This document shows positions 25,574-33,845 of a DNA stretch of 64,000 nt, one piece after another. Each line of letters begins with the position of its first letter. Position 1 is the first letter of the stretch. This stretch comes from ZLKRG08 sp046091905 (GTDB lineage Bacteria > Actinomycetota > Actinomycetes > Nanopelagicales > Nanopelagicaceae): NCBI GenBank assembly GCA_046091905.1, contig JBJTCN010000076.1, positions 3,301-67,300 of the forward strand. Direction: 5' to 3'. A program made the position numbers and the translations under genes. Below the pieces are notes generated by a model. It did no database searches. It saw only the letters and a program-made list of their open reading frames with translations, and was not told where the DNA came from.

Positions 25574-26535
25574 GCTGTTCGTGCCTCCGAGCCAGATAAA
25601 AATTTCAAAATAGCATTTGCACAAGCCAAATCTAAAATTAATTGATCAACTAATTTGCTGCGAGCAGCTCCTACAACTCCAAGCACTTTATCTGCACCTG
25701 TAGCCACACCAATTACCCGAGGAATTTTTCTAACTTCATCTAAAGAAAGCCCTATGACTCGGCTATCAATGGCAGTTGAAAGGATTTTGCCTTGCGCATT
25801 ATAAAAACGCGCTGCGATATCACCTGCCATATTTCTAAAAATAGATTCACGTTCAGACTTGGGTAAGCCAAATTCCTCGACCAACATCTCAGAAGATGTA
25901 GATCCTGCAGAGCCAATGCCTACCAGTGCAACGTCCGCTTTACGTGCCACATTTAAAACTCTAGTAACTGCTGGTTCGGCCATTAACGAATCGCGAGTTT
26001 TCTGTGAGCTCACTACAACTGGTGCGCTAAAAGGTATGAAATCTGCATTTAAGTTACGAGCAAGTGTGCGGCCTACTTCTTCAGCGCTTACCGATGTAAT
26101 CACATTGGACATAGAGCCCATTAATTGAGTAACCTTCAAACCGGGAAGGCTATCTTTGCGACAATTAACTACAGTAGCTTCAAGACCGCGCCCCCAAGAA
26201 ATCGCAATAGTTTGATTGGCCCTTAAACCTTTTTGCAATGTTTGCGCAGCGCTTCTACCTACGGCATTTAAAGCTAAGTCATTTCTATCAGGGGCGATAA
26301 CTTGTATTTCATCAATTCCAAGCTTTTCGATTAATTGTTGCGCTAGATAATCATGTCGAGATGTAGGCGCAATGATTCGAATTTCAACGTAACCTAAACG
26401 TTTCGCCGCGGTAAGCATTCTGGAGATATTTGAACGAGAAGTATTTAATTTAGAAGCAACTTGATCTTGTGAAAGCTCATCTTCGTAATAAAGGCGCGCG
26501 GCTTGCAAAATAAGCTCGGTTTCGCGCTGTTTCAT
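25570..26535 (-). CDS. SorC-family sugar-binding transcriptional regulator
   Basis: Local regulator of the PTS block. N-terminal helix-turn-helix (YYEDELSQDQVASKLNTSRSNISRMLTAAKRLGYVEIRI, about 15-55) and a C-terminal sugar-phosphate isomerase-like effector domain (ISWGRGLEATV, LVGIGSAG, GVATGADKVLGVVGA). Effectors of this family are usually phosphorylated sugars. I use ATG 26535; a TTG at 26568 is possible. The region upstream holds two strong palindromes that are candidate operators. Confidence 0.86.
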   Translation of the reverse strand: MKQRETELILQAARLYYEDELSQDQVASKLNTSRSNISRMLTAAKRLGYVEIRIIAPTSRHDYLAQQLIEKLGIDEIQVIAPDRNDLALNAVGRSAAQTLQKGLRANQTIAISWGRGLEATVVNCRKDSLPGLKVTQLMGSMSNVITSVSAEEVGRTLARNLNADFIPFSAPVVVSSQKTRDSLMAEPAVTRVLNVARKADVALVGIGSAGSTSSEMLVEEFGLPKSERESIFRNMAGDIAARFYNAQGKILSTAIDSRVIGLSLDEVRKIPRVIGVATGADKVLGVVGAARSKLVDQLILDLACANAILKFLSGSEARTA

Positions 26536-26602
26536 CAAGATCCGATCTACCTGATCTACTTTGACCAAGTTTTAACCTTAGTTGTCCTGCGGGTTGGCGA
26601 TA

Positions 26603-26618
26603 GTGTGCTCCAGCACAC
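26603..26618. promoter_or_regulatory. Palindrome GTGTGCT-CC-AGCACAC upstream of the SorC-type gene
   Basis: Seven-base perfect arms around CC. On the minus strand it lies between a TTGACC hexamer and a CACTAT hexamer, where a repressor would block the SorC-gene promoter. Confidence 0.5.
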
Positions 26619-26661
26619 AGTTGCGGTCAAGGACATTTGTGAGCGTTTTTGTGAATTACTG

Positions 26662-26673
26662 GCACGTACGTGC
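26662..26673. promoter_or_regulatory. 12-bp perfect palindrome GCACGTACGTGC
   Basis: Perfect 12-bp inverted repeat just after the E2 gene stop and upstream of the SorC-type regulator. Candidate second operator. Confidence 0.4.
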
Positions 26674-26676
26674 AGA

Positions 26677-27711
26677 TTAAATGTGGGCAATGAGGTGATC
26701 TAACAAGTTGGCTCCATCATAAAAATCAAGCGCTCGCAGGTCGATAGTCAGTGAAAGCGAGAGCGCGCCCTGCAAATCCACGCCGACATTTAGCGCCGTG
26801 CTTTGATTTGGAAAGAGCACTGGCCTATTGGATGCCATCTTGTAACTTGTTAAATCAAAGATGGTGGTGGTGGCGCCGTTTAACATTGCAAGTGGAACTT
26901 TGCCATTCATAGCTTGTTCGGTAGTTGTTGCGACTAATTGGATCAGAGAAGTAAAATCCAATTGGTCTGGGTTTTTAAATACGGGAAGAGCACTTCCGTA
27001 CTTTGATTCGATAATTAATGCGACACCAATATCCGTTAATCCGAAACCTCTTAAAGTCTTTGCCCAATTAGCTAGCAAGTTGGCATGCCACTCAGCTTGG
27101 CCTGCGGAGCGCTTCTGCACTGCGCGAGTAAATGAAGTCTGTGCAATGCCCAAGTTCATCTCAATGCCCTTGGCAATTAGAGCTTTATTGGCTTCTTTTC
27201 GAGCTGTGATTGCTGGGTCAATATTCGAATTTAAAACATCTTCGTAAGAGATTGTTTCAAATGGCCCCGTTGGATGAATAGTTTTCAGATCTATTCCCTT
27301 TTCCGTCGCTAGCTTTCTTGCAGCAGGTACGGATTTTGGGTTGTCATTTATAATTACAGAATCTGCTACTACAGGGGCAACTGGAGTCGCAACCACAGGT
27401 GGAACCCCTGCCTCACTTGCATTGTCGTTGGGCTCGGACATATCGAAATCAAAACTCAAGATTTGAGATTGGGTCTCCATAATCAAAACGGGTTTACCAA
27501 TTTCCAACACTGCACCAGGTGCTGCAACCAGTTTTTCGACTATTCCATCAGCAGGAGCTTCGACTTCCATGTCAATCTTGTCGGTCATTACTTCAAAAAG
27601 CACGTCTCCAGCTTTCACTTCTTGTCCTTCAGAGACATGAAAACCAATTAATTCGCCGGTTTCCATAGTCATGCTCATCTTTGGCATCACAACTGTGTGC
27701 TTGAAACTCAT
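26677..27711 (-). CDS. E2-like protein of a 2-oxoacid/acetoin dehydrogenase complex, catalytic His absent
   Basis: 344 aa: lipoyl domain (about 1-80) with the lipoylation site in MTDKIDMEVEAP, peripheral-subunit-binding domain (about 125-160, VPAARKLATEKGIDLKTIHPTGPFE), and a C-terminal catalytic-type domain. The acyltransferase motif, normally DHRxxDGA, reads DLRALDFYDGAN: the His is Leu (CTG in the DNA) and three residues are inserted. The domain is also short. It may act as a lipoyl carrier and scaffold rather than a transferase. ATG 27711 overlaps the E1beta stop. Confidence 0.8.
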   Translation of the reverse strand: MSFKHTVVMPKMSMTMETGELIGFHVSEGQEVKAGDVLFEVMTDKIDMEVEAPADGIVEKLVAAPGAVLEIGKPVLIMETQSQILSFDFDMSEPNDNASEAGVPPVVATPVAPVVADSVIINDNPKSVPAARKLATEKGIDLKTIHPTGPFETISYEDVLNSNIDPAITARKEANKALIAKGIEMNLGIAQTSFTRAVQKRSAGQAEWHANLLANWAKTLRGFGLTDIGVALIIESKYGSALPVFKNPDQLDFTSLIQLVATTTEQAMNGKVPLAMLNGATTTIFDLTSYKMASNRPVLFPNQSTALNVGVDLQGALSLSLTIDLRALDFYDGANLLDHLIAHI

Positions 27712-28706
27712 CGCCACTGCCTAACAATTTCTACAGCAGCGGCGTAAATATCTTCAACTTGTGGTACCGCAGCTTTTTCAAGTTGTGGCGCGTAAGGAAT
27801 TGGAATATTTAGACCAGCAAGTTTCTTAATAGGCGCTTTTAATGACCCAAAAACATGTGAACCTGCAACTTGGGCCACAATTTCATTGATAAAGCCACCA
27901 TGTGATGGACCTTCTTGGACGACCAATAAACGACCAGTAGAAGTTACTGAATCAAAAGTTGTCGTCATATCAAGCGGAGAAATAGTGCGCGGATCGATAA
28001 CAGTTAATTCGATACCTTCAGATGCGAGTTTCTCTGCTGCTTCGAGAGCTTTCATTACCATAATTCCGGTAGCGACTACAGTTAAATCTTTACCAGTACG
28101 AATTACTCGACTTACACCAAGTGGAATTCGGGTATTCCCTTCAGGCACAGCCTCCCAGCCAGGAGTTTTGTACAGCAATTTGTGTTCTAGGAAAACAACT
28201 GGATTAGGATCATCAATTGCGGAAAGTAAAAGTCCTTTTGCATCTGAAGGATTTGATGGAACTACAACTTTTAATCCTGGAACATTGGTAAACCAATTCT
28301 CAACAATCTGTGAATGTTGTGCCGCCGCACCGGTACCTGAACCTTGTGGAGCGCGGATAACCATCGGAACATGTAGCGCGCCACCTAACATAAAGTGAAT
28401 TTTCGCCGCTTGGTTTGCAATTTGATCCATTGCTTGTGCAGAAAAGTCAGAGAATTGAATTTCTGCAATCGGGCGCATTCCAGAAAGTGCAGCACCTACC
28501 GCTGCTCCAATGTATCCAAGTTCAGAGATTGGTGTATCGATTACGCGATCTGCACCAAACTTTTCAAACATTCCAGCAGAGACACCAAATGCGCCGCCAT
28601 AAATACCGACATCTTCGCCCATTAAAAACACTTCTGGACGTTCTTCCATGGCAATGGTCATTGCTTCACGAACAGCTTCTGCCATGGTCAACATGCGATC
28701 TGACAC
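27708..28706 (-). CDS. E1 beta subunit of a 2-oxoacid/acetoin dehydrogenase complex
   Basis: 332-aa transketolase-type beta subunit that completes the thiamine diphosphate site with E1alpha. Conserved blocks: EDVGIYGGAFGVSAG, DTPISELGYIGAAVGAAL, GTGAAAQHSQ, VFLEHKLLYK, and the C-terminal domain with VVQEGPSHGGF. GTG start directly after the E1alpha stop. The acetoin (AcoB) or pyruvate type cannot be separated by eye. Confidence 0.88.
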   Translation of the reverse strand: MSDRMLTMAEAVREAMTIAMEERPEVFLMGEDVGIYGGAFGVSAGMFEKFGADRVIDTPISELGYIGAAVGAALSGMRPIAEIQFSDFSAQAMDQIANQAAKIHFMLGGALHVPMVIRAPQGSGTGAAAQHSQIVENWFTNVPGLKVVVPSNPSDAKGLLLSAIDDPNPVVFLEHKLLYKTPGWEAVPEGNTRIPLGVSRVIRTGKDLTVVATGIMVMKALEAAEKLASEGIELTVIDPRTISPLDMTTTFDSVTSTGRLLVVQEGPSHGGFINEIVAQVAGSHVFGSLKAPIKKLAGLNIPIPYAPQLEKAAVPQVEDIYAAAVEIVRQWR

Positions 28707-29717
28707 TTACATTTTTCCAATCTGTGAATCCATGAATACCGCGGCTTCAAGACTGGCAGGATCTGACGCTTTTGCTTTAACTGATTCATTAACGGCCGCG
28801 ATTATTTCATCAGTTGCTTGTTGTTGCACCGCATCCATCTCTTCCTGAGTTAAAAGGTTTTTCTCATGGAGTAGAGACATAAATTTTGCTATTGGTTCTT
28901 TAGTTTTCCACTCTTCAATTTCTTCTTTAGTGCGATAAAGATTTTTATCAGAACGAGAATGACCTTTCCAACGATAAGTCACACATTCAATTAATGTTGG
29001 GCCAGCACCGTTGCGGGCTGATTCAATAGCTCGTTCGGCTGCCTCGTAAACAGCAACTACGTCATTGCCATCAACTGTCACACCAGGAATTCCATAACCA
29101 AGTCCGCGGTCTGCGAGATTTTCTAGCGCAAATGCTTTTTCAGTGGAATTAGACATTCCATATTTATTATTTTCACAGACAAAAACCACTGGTAATTTCC
29201 AAATTGCGGCCATATTTGCAGCTTCATGAAAAGCACCTTCATTAAGAGCACCATCGCCGAAAAAAGAAACGGCGATTGTTTCTCTCTTCATCAATTTAGA
29301 TGCAAGTGCCGCACCAGTTGCAATAGGAATTCCACCAGCCACAATTCCATTTGCGCCAAGATTGCCGGTTTCAACATCAGCAATATGCATAGAACCGCCG
29401 CGACCGCCGCAATAACCAATTTCTTTTCCTAGGAGCTCTGCAATCATGCGAGTGAGATCAGCACCTTTTGCGATGCAATGTCCGTGGCCGCGATGTGTTG
29501 AAGTAATTTGATCAGTAAGCTTAAGAGCCATACAGACTCCGGTAGGAGAGGCTTCTTGGCCAATTGATAAATGCATGGTTCCGTGCATCATTCCTCGACC
29601 AAACAAATCTTCAACAGCTTCTTCGAATTTTCGAATCTTCCACATGTAAAGAAGTGCATGTGATGCGTGCGCTTTAGAAGAGAGCGGGTGGCCAATTAGT
29701 AAATTTTTTGTCGCCAT
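28707..29717 (-). CDS. E1 alpha subunit of a 2-oxoacid/acetoin dehydrogenase complex
   Basis: 336-aa thiamine-diphosphate-binding subunit. Motifs: HLSIGQEASPTGV, STHRGHGHCIAKG, and the cofactor motif GDGALNEGAFHEAANMAAIWKLPVVFVCENN. YRWKGHSRSDKNLYRTKEE is the segment with regulatory Ser in relatives. Length and sequence resemble AcoA. First gene of the minus-strand block that runs through E1beta, E2, regulator and PTS. No E3 gene is present, so the common dihydrolipoamide dehydrogenase must serve. Confidence 0.88.
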   Translation of the reverse strand: MATKNLLIGHPLSSKAHASHALLYMWKIRKFEEAVEDLFGRGMMHGTMHLSIGQEASPTGVCMALKLTDQITSTHRGHGHCIAKGADLTRMIAELLGKEIGYCGGRGGSMHIADVETGNLGANGIVAGGIPIATGAALASKLMKRETIAVSFFGDGALNEGAFHEAANMAAIWKLPVVFVCENNKYGMSNSTEKAFALENLADRGLGYGIPGVTVDGNDVVAVYEAAERAIESARNGAGPTLIECVTYRWKGHSRSDKNLYRTKEEIEEWKTKEPIAKFMSLLHEKNLLTQEEMDAVQQQATDEIIAAVNESVKAKASDPASLEAAVFMDSQIGKM

Positions 29718-29728
29718 TAATCTACTTT

Positions 29729-29760
29729 CACATATGTGCAGATCGCTGAACAGATGTTCA
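29729..29760. promoter_or_regulatory. Two palindromes upstream of E1alpha
   Basis: CACATATGTG (29729-29738, perfect) and TGAACA-GA-TGTTCA (29747-29760) lie in the 78-bp gap between divergent E1alpha and HPr genes. They are candidate operators for the SorC-type regulator or a global sugar regulator. Confidence 0.4.
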
Positions 29761-29783
29761 TATTTAACAGGAGAAGATTCAAT

Positions 29784-29789
29784 TACGCT
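29784..29789 (+). promoter_or_regulatory. -10 hexamer of a leaderless HPr promoter
   Basis: TACGCT ends 6 nt before the ATG at 29796, which supports this start over the in-frame upstream codons. Confidence 0.5.
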
Positions 29790-29795
29790 AGCCCA

Positions 29796-30074
29796 ATGAA
29801 GGAATTTCTCACAAAAGTAGGTTCTCCAGTGGGGCTACACGCCCGCCCAGCATCGCTATTTGCAAAGGCTGCTAAGGAATCTGGATGCAAAGTTTCACTT
29901 GCCAAGATCTCTGAAGATGGCAGTGAATCTCCTTTTGTCGATGGTGTATCGTTATTAAAAATTATGGCGCTTGGAATTAAATGCGGCGAATCAATCAAAG
30001 TGCAAGTCGAAGGCGATAATGAAGAAACCGCAGCTGCGGCACTGCAAGCAATTGTTGAAAGCTCCGATCACTAA
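29796..30074 (+). CDS. ptsH: HPr phosphocarrier protein of the PTS
   Basis: HPr relays phosphate from enzyme I to EIIA proteins. His15 lies in PVGLHARPAS, the active-site signature; DGVSLLKIMALG covers the regulatory Ser region. 92 aa is normal. Start ATG 29796 is chosen because His15 then falls at the usual position and a leaderless -10 fits. The gene is divergent from the dehydrogenase/PTS block, so the general and specific PTS parts are neighbours. No enzyme I gene is in the window. Confidence 0.93.
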   Translation: MKEFLTKVGSPVGLHARPASLFAKAAKESGCKVSLAKISEDGSESPFVDGVSLLKIMALGIKCGESIKVQVEGDNEETAAAALQAIVESSDH

Positions 30075-30081
30075 CTTCTAT

Positions 30082-30570
30082 ATGTCTATAAATAATCTAC
30101 GAACCGGTGTCGGTGTTGATGCGCATAAGTTTGTGCAATCGGCATCTGATGGACCATGCCATTTGGCAGGTTTGGAGTGGACAGAAAGTAATCGTTTGGA
30201 AGGCCATTCAGATGGCGATGCCGCAGTGCACGCGCTATGCGATGCCGTCTTAGCAGCCGCCGGTTTAGGAGATGTGGGACAAGTATTTGGAATTGATAAA
30301 CCAGAATGGAAGGGCGCAAGTGGCACAAAGATGATTGAACATCTGCGCACTTTGATTTCGGAAAAGGGAATTGAAATCAATAATGTTTCGATTCAAATTG
30401 TAGGAAATACACCAAAGATTGCTAAACGCCGCGATGAAGCCCAGCAAGTCTTATCAAAAGCACTTGGCGCACCTGTCACAATTGGCGCTACTACTACTGA
30501 CACAATGGGATTTACTGGACGCGGCGAAGGGGTATTCGTGATTGCAAATGCTTTGGTGCGTCTGCCATGA
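30082..30570 (+). CDS. ispF: IspF, 2-C-methyl-D-erythritol 2,4-cyclodiphosphate synthase
   Basis: Fifth step of the MEP pathway, forming MEcPP and releasing CMP. GVGVDAHKF carries the Asp/His zinc ligands, with LEGHSDGDAAVHALCDAVLAAAGLGDVG and the C-terminal TTTDTMGFTGRGEG. Start ATG 30082 gives 162 aa, the family length; longer readings upstream run through HPr. 7 bp after HPr and overlapping cysS by 4 nt. Confidence 0.94.
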   Translation: MSINNLRTGVGVDAHKFVQSASDGPCHLAGLEWTESNRLEGHSDGDAAVHALCDAVLAAAGLGDVGQVFGIDKPEWKGASGTKMIEHLRTLISEKGIEINNVSIQIVGNTPKIAKRRDEAQQVLSKALGAPVTIGATTTDTMGFTGRGEGVFVIANALVRLP

Positions 30571-31940
30571 AGCTCTACAACACTCGTACTCGCGAGACTT
30601 CTGAATTTAAACCGCTAGTTGCCGGCAAAGCAGGCATCTATGTCTGCGGTGCAACGGTGCAATCATTTCCGCATATTGGACATGTTCGAAGTGGAATTAA
30701 TTTCGATATTTTGCGCCGTTGGTTAACTGCCAACGGCTACGACGTCACCTTTATTCGTAATGTGACTGATATCGATGACAAAATTCTTGAGAAATCAAAG
30801 GCTGAAAATATGCCTTGGTGGGCTTTAGCTTTTAAGTACGAACAAGAATTTCAAAAAGCATATGCGCTATTAAACGTATTACCACCAACTTATGAGCCAC
30901 GCGCTACTGGTCACATCACACAAATGATTGAATTAATGGAGAAATTGATTGCTAATGGCGCGGCATACGCACCAGGTAATGGCGATGTGTATTTAGAAGT
31001 TCGTAAATTAAATTCTTATTTAACGCTTTCACGCCAGAAGTTAGATGATCTGCTGCCTGCCGCAGATGCAGATGAAAGTGCCAAGCGCGATGTCCGCGAT
31101 TTCGCGCTATGGAAAGCAGCTAAAGCTGGCGAACCATCATGGCCAACTCCTTGGGGCGCAGGTCGCCCAGGTTGGCATTTGGAGTGCTCTGCCATGGCAC
31201 ACTCTTATTTAGGTGAAGCTTTTGATATTCACGGCGGTGGCTTAGATTTAATTTTCCCGCACCACGAAAACGAGATTGCACAATCAGAAGCGGCTGGTTA
31301 TAAGTTTGCCAATATTTGGATGCACAATGCTTGGGTTACGCAATCTGGCGAAAAAATGTCTAAATCACTTGGTAACACCATGCAAGTGAAGGAATTTGTA
31401 AAGCAAGTTCGCGGAATTGAGTTACGTTTCTATTTAGGAAGCGCGCATTACCGTTCTATGTTGGAATTTTCACCAGCAGCGCTACAAGAAGCGGCCACTA
31501 ATTTCCAACGTATTGAGAACTTCCTTATCCGCGCCAAAGAACTTGTTGGCAATGTTGAAGGAGTTATCAGTGCGCCAGTTAAAGCGGCATTTGATGATGA
31601 TTTAGCAGTACCGCAAGTACTGGCACAGATTTCAGATGCCCTTCGTCGCGGAAATAGTGCAATTACTGAAAATTCTAAAGATGCAGTTAAAGCAGCGGCG
31701 GCAGAAATTCGCGGTGCGTTAAGTATTTTAGGTTGCGATCCATTTGATGCTGCTTTTGGTTCAGTTGGCGCTGTTTTAAGCGATGCATTAGATGGTGTAA
31801 TTCAATTAGCGTTAGCGCAACGTGCAGCCGCACGCGAACGTAAAGATTTTGCTAGCTCTGATGCCATTCGTGATGGACTTGCTGCGCTAGGAATTGCAAT
31901 TGAGGATACGCCTCAAGGACCACGTTGGAGTATTAAATAA
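30567..31940 (+). CDS. cysS: CysS, cysteinyl-tRNA synthetase
   Basis: Charges tRNA-Cys. Class I motifs: HIGH at FPHIGHVRSG (about residue 38) and KMSKSLGN (about 266); zinc site Cys in YVCGATVQ. The full C-terminal domain is present (457 aa), which separates it from the related mycothiol ligase MshC. ATGA overlap with ispF; rlmB begins directly after its stop. Confidence 0.96.
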   Translation: MKLYNTRTRETSEFKPLVAGKAGIYVCGATVQSFPHIGHVRSGINFDILRRWLTANGYDVTFIRNVTDIDDKILEKSKAENMPWWALAFKYEQEFQKAYALLNVLPPTYEPRATGHITQMIELMEKLIANGAAYAPGNGDVYLEVRKLNSYLTLSRQKLDDLLPAADADESAKRDVRDFALWKAAKAGEPSWPTPWGAGRPGWHLECSAMAHSYLGEAFDIHGGGLDLIFPHHENEIAQSEAAGYKFANIWMHNAWVTQSGEKMSKSLGNTMQVKEFVKQVRGIELRFYLGSAHYRSMLEFSPAALQEAATNFQRIENFLIRAKELVGNVEGVISAPVKAAFDDDLAVPQVLAQISDALRRGNSAITENSKDAVKAAAAEIRGALSILGCDPFDAAFGSVGAVLSDALDGVIQLALAQRAAARERKDFASSDAIRDGLAALGIAIEDTPQGPRWSIK

Positions 31941-32900
31941 ATGGCTGGTAATTCATCGCGTCGCGGAGCTGTGCGCAAAGGCAAGAAGGGTCCTTCCAAA
32001 GGTACTGGCGGAAACAATAAGAAACGTTTAGCTGGCAAAGGCCCAACTCCAAAAGCAGAGGATCGTCCGTATCACGCCGCCGCAAAACGAAAAACTACGC
32101 GTGGTGCAGCAAAGCATGCGCGCAGTGCAGCAAAGCCTGCGCGTTCTGAAAAGCGTAGCAATTTCTCATTCCATGGCGAAATGGTCGCTGGGCGAAATGC
32201 TGTTTTAGAAGCGTTACGCGCGGATGTGCCATCGACAGAATTAATCGTGGCTCGTTCAATTGATATCGATGATCGCATTGAAGAATCTCTAATACTTGCA
32301 CTTAAGAAAACGCTACCAATTCGCGAAGTACATCGTGCAGATGTAGAGAAAATTTCCATGAATTCACAAGGTATCGCGCTATCAATCAAGCCATACCAAT
32401 ACTCATCACTTGATGAAATTCTGCTTCGCGCATCGCAACCCGGTTTAATCGTGGCACTTGATGGCGTAACCGATCCACGTAACTTAGGTGCCATCATTCG
32501 ATCTGCCGCTGCATTTGGCGTCGATGGCGTAATCATTCCGGAACGTCGCTCAGCTGCGATGACCGCTGCAGCATGGAAAACCTCCGCTGGCGCAGCGGCA
32601 CGTATGCAAGTCGCGCAAGTTACCAATTTAAATCGCGCAATCGAAGAGGTGCAGGAGCGTGGTTATTTTGTAGTTGGTTTAGATGGCGAATCAGATGAGC
32701 TAATTGGCAATATGAAGGTAGCCACCGAACCAATCATGATCATTGTGGGCTCGGAAGGTAAGGGCCTTCATAAATTAACTCGTGAAAAGTGCGATCTCGT
32801 AGTAAAAATCCCAATGCGTTCGACTACTGAAAGTTTGAATGCAAGTGTTGCTACATCTATCGCGCTCTATGCGGTGGATGAGGCGCGCAGCAATGGCTGA
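31941..32900 (+). CDS. rlmB: 23S rRNA 2'-O-methyltransferase, TrmH/RlmB family
   Basis: SPOUT methyltransferase that probably modifies 23S rRNA (Gm2251 in E. coli). A basic, disordered Lys/Arg/Gly/Ala-rich extension of about 75 residues precedes the substrate-binding domain (GRNAVLEAL) and the knotted domain with LDGVTDPRNLGAIIRSAAAFG, IIVGSEGKGL and MRSTTESLNASVATSIALY. The extension is common in actinobacterial homologues. Follows cysS with no gap. Confidence 0.92.
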   Translation: MAGNSSRRGAVRKGKKGPSKGTGGNNKKRLAGKGPTPKAEDRPYHAAAKRKTTRGAAKHARSAAKPARSEKRSNFSFHGEMVAGRNAVLEALRADVPSTELIVARSIDIDDRIEESLILALKKTLPIREVHRADVEKISMNSQGIALSIKPYQYSSLDEILLRASQPGLIVALDGVTDPRNLGAIIRSAAAFGVDGVIIPERRSAAMTAAAWKTSAGAAARMQVAQVTNLNRAIEEVQERGYFVVGLDGESDELIGNMKVATEPIMIIVGSEGKGLHKLTREKCDLVVKIPMRSTTESLNASVATSIALYAVDEARSNG

Positions 32901-33714
32901 TTCAACCGAAAACTATAAATACTTTAAAAACTTTATTGTTTTAGGCGATTCCTTCTCTGAAGGCATGACCGATGTTGAAATTGATGGCAAATATCGAGGC
33001 TGGGCTGACCGCGTGGCTGATGTAATGGCCACACATGTAGATGGATTTAAATATGCCAATCTTGCCGTGCGCGGCAAGTTAATTCGCCAAGTCGTGGCAG
33101 ATCAAGTACCAGCAGCTCTGCAATTAATTACCTCTGATACTTTGGTTTCATTTCACGCCGGCGCTAATGATGTAATTCGCCCAAAGTATTTTCCAGAAAT
33201 TACGCTTCCAGAATACGCCAACGCAGTGCGCCAACTTGCCGCAGAACTGCAGAAATATGGCGCGCAGCTAATGTTATTTAGCGTGCAAGAAAGCGCCGCG
33301 GCAAATACTCGTACCGGTGTGATTTGGAATCAGCGATTTAAAGATTTCAATAAACAAGTTCGAGAGTTAGCCGTTGAAACTGGCGCGATTCTCAATGAAG
33401 CAAATGATGGACGTTATCCAAATGATATTCGCTTTTTGGCATTTGATCGCCTACATTTAAATCCCGAAGGTCATCATCGCGTAGCGCAAGGTGCGTTAGA
33501 GAATCTGGGTTTACCTTTTGATGAAGGTTATAAAATTCCATTGCCACCTGCGCCAAAGGAAAATCTGGTTAAGAAAAAGATTATTAATGCACTTTGGATT
33601 GCAACATTTGTAATTCCTTGGTTGATTCGCAGATTACGTGGCAAATCATCAGGTGATGGCCGTCAACCTAAATATCCAACGCTTACTGCATGGCCGATTT
33701 CAGATAATCGCTGA
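32893..33714 (+). CDS. SGNH/GDSL-family hydrolase
   Basis: 273-aa esterase or lipase of the SGNH type. Catalytic Ser in VLGDSFSEG (block I), Gly in the ANLAVRGK block, Asn in HAGANDVI (block III), and Asp/His in FDRLHLNPEGHHRVA (block V). No signal peptide. The C-terminal region contains one hydrophobic segment (IINALWIATFVIPWLI) and a basic tail, suggesting membrane association. Start ATG 32893 overlaps the rlmB stop by 8 nt. Substrate unknown. Confidence 0.85.
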   Translation: MADSTENYKYFKNFIVLGDSFSEGMTDVEIDGKYRGWADRVADVMATHVDGFKYANLAVRGKLIRQVVADQVPAALQLITSDTLVSFHAGANDVIRPKYFPEITLPEYANAVRQLAAELQKYGAQLMLFSVQESAAANTRTGVIWNQRFKDFNKQVRELAVETGAILNEANDGRYPNDIRFLAFDRLHLNPEGHHRVAQGALENLGLPFDEGYKIPLPPAPKENLVKKKIINALWIATFVIPWLIRRLRGKSSGDGRQPKYPTLTAWPISDNR

Positions 33715-33743
33715 TATTTGCCATAATTGCGCCCGCAACAATT

Positions 33744-33818
33744 GCCTCCCTAGCTCAGTGGTAGAGCATCCGCCTTGTAAGCGGAAGGTCGTCAGTTCAA
33801 TCCTGACGGGGGGCTCCA
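33744..33818 (+). tRNA. tRNA-Thr (anticodon TGT), CCA encoded
   Basis: Full cloverleaf by eye: acceptor GCCTCCC/GGGGGGC (one T-G pair), D arm GCTC/GAGC, anticodon stem TCCGC/GCGGA around CTTGTAA, T arm GTCAG/CTGAC with TTCAATC. Anticodon TGT reads ACA and other Thr codons. CCA at 33816-33818 is genome-encoded. Confidence 0.96.
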
Positions 33819-33833
33819 GATTATTTAATCCGC

Positions 33834-33839
33834 TAAAAT
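33834..33839 (+). promoter_or_regulatory. -10 hexamer of a leaderless promoter (flavin split-barrel protein)
   Basis: TAAAAT ends 6 nt before the ATG at 33846, 15 nt after the tRNA end. No ribosome site. Confidence 0.6.
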
Positions 33840-33845
33840 TCTCAA

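Noticed and set aside
29971..30081. N-terminal extension of ispF
   Set aside because: It runs through the HPr gene in another frame and lies outside the IspF family; Met at 30082 gives the normal protein.
32072..32626. 184-codon antisense ORF inside rlmB
   Set aside because: Composition follows the complement of rlmB and it has no recognisable family features; rlmB is unambiguous.
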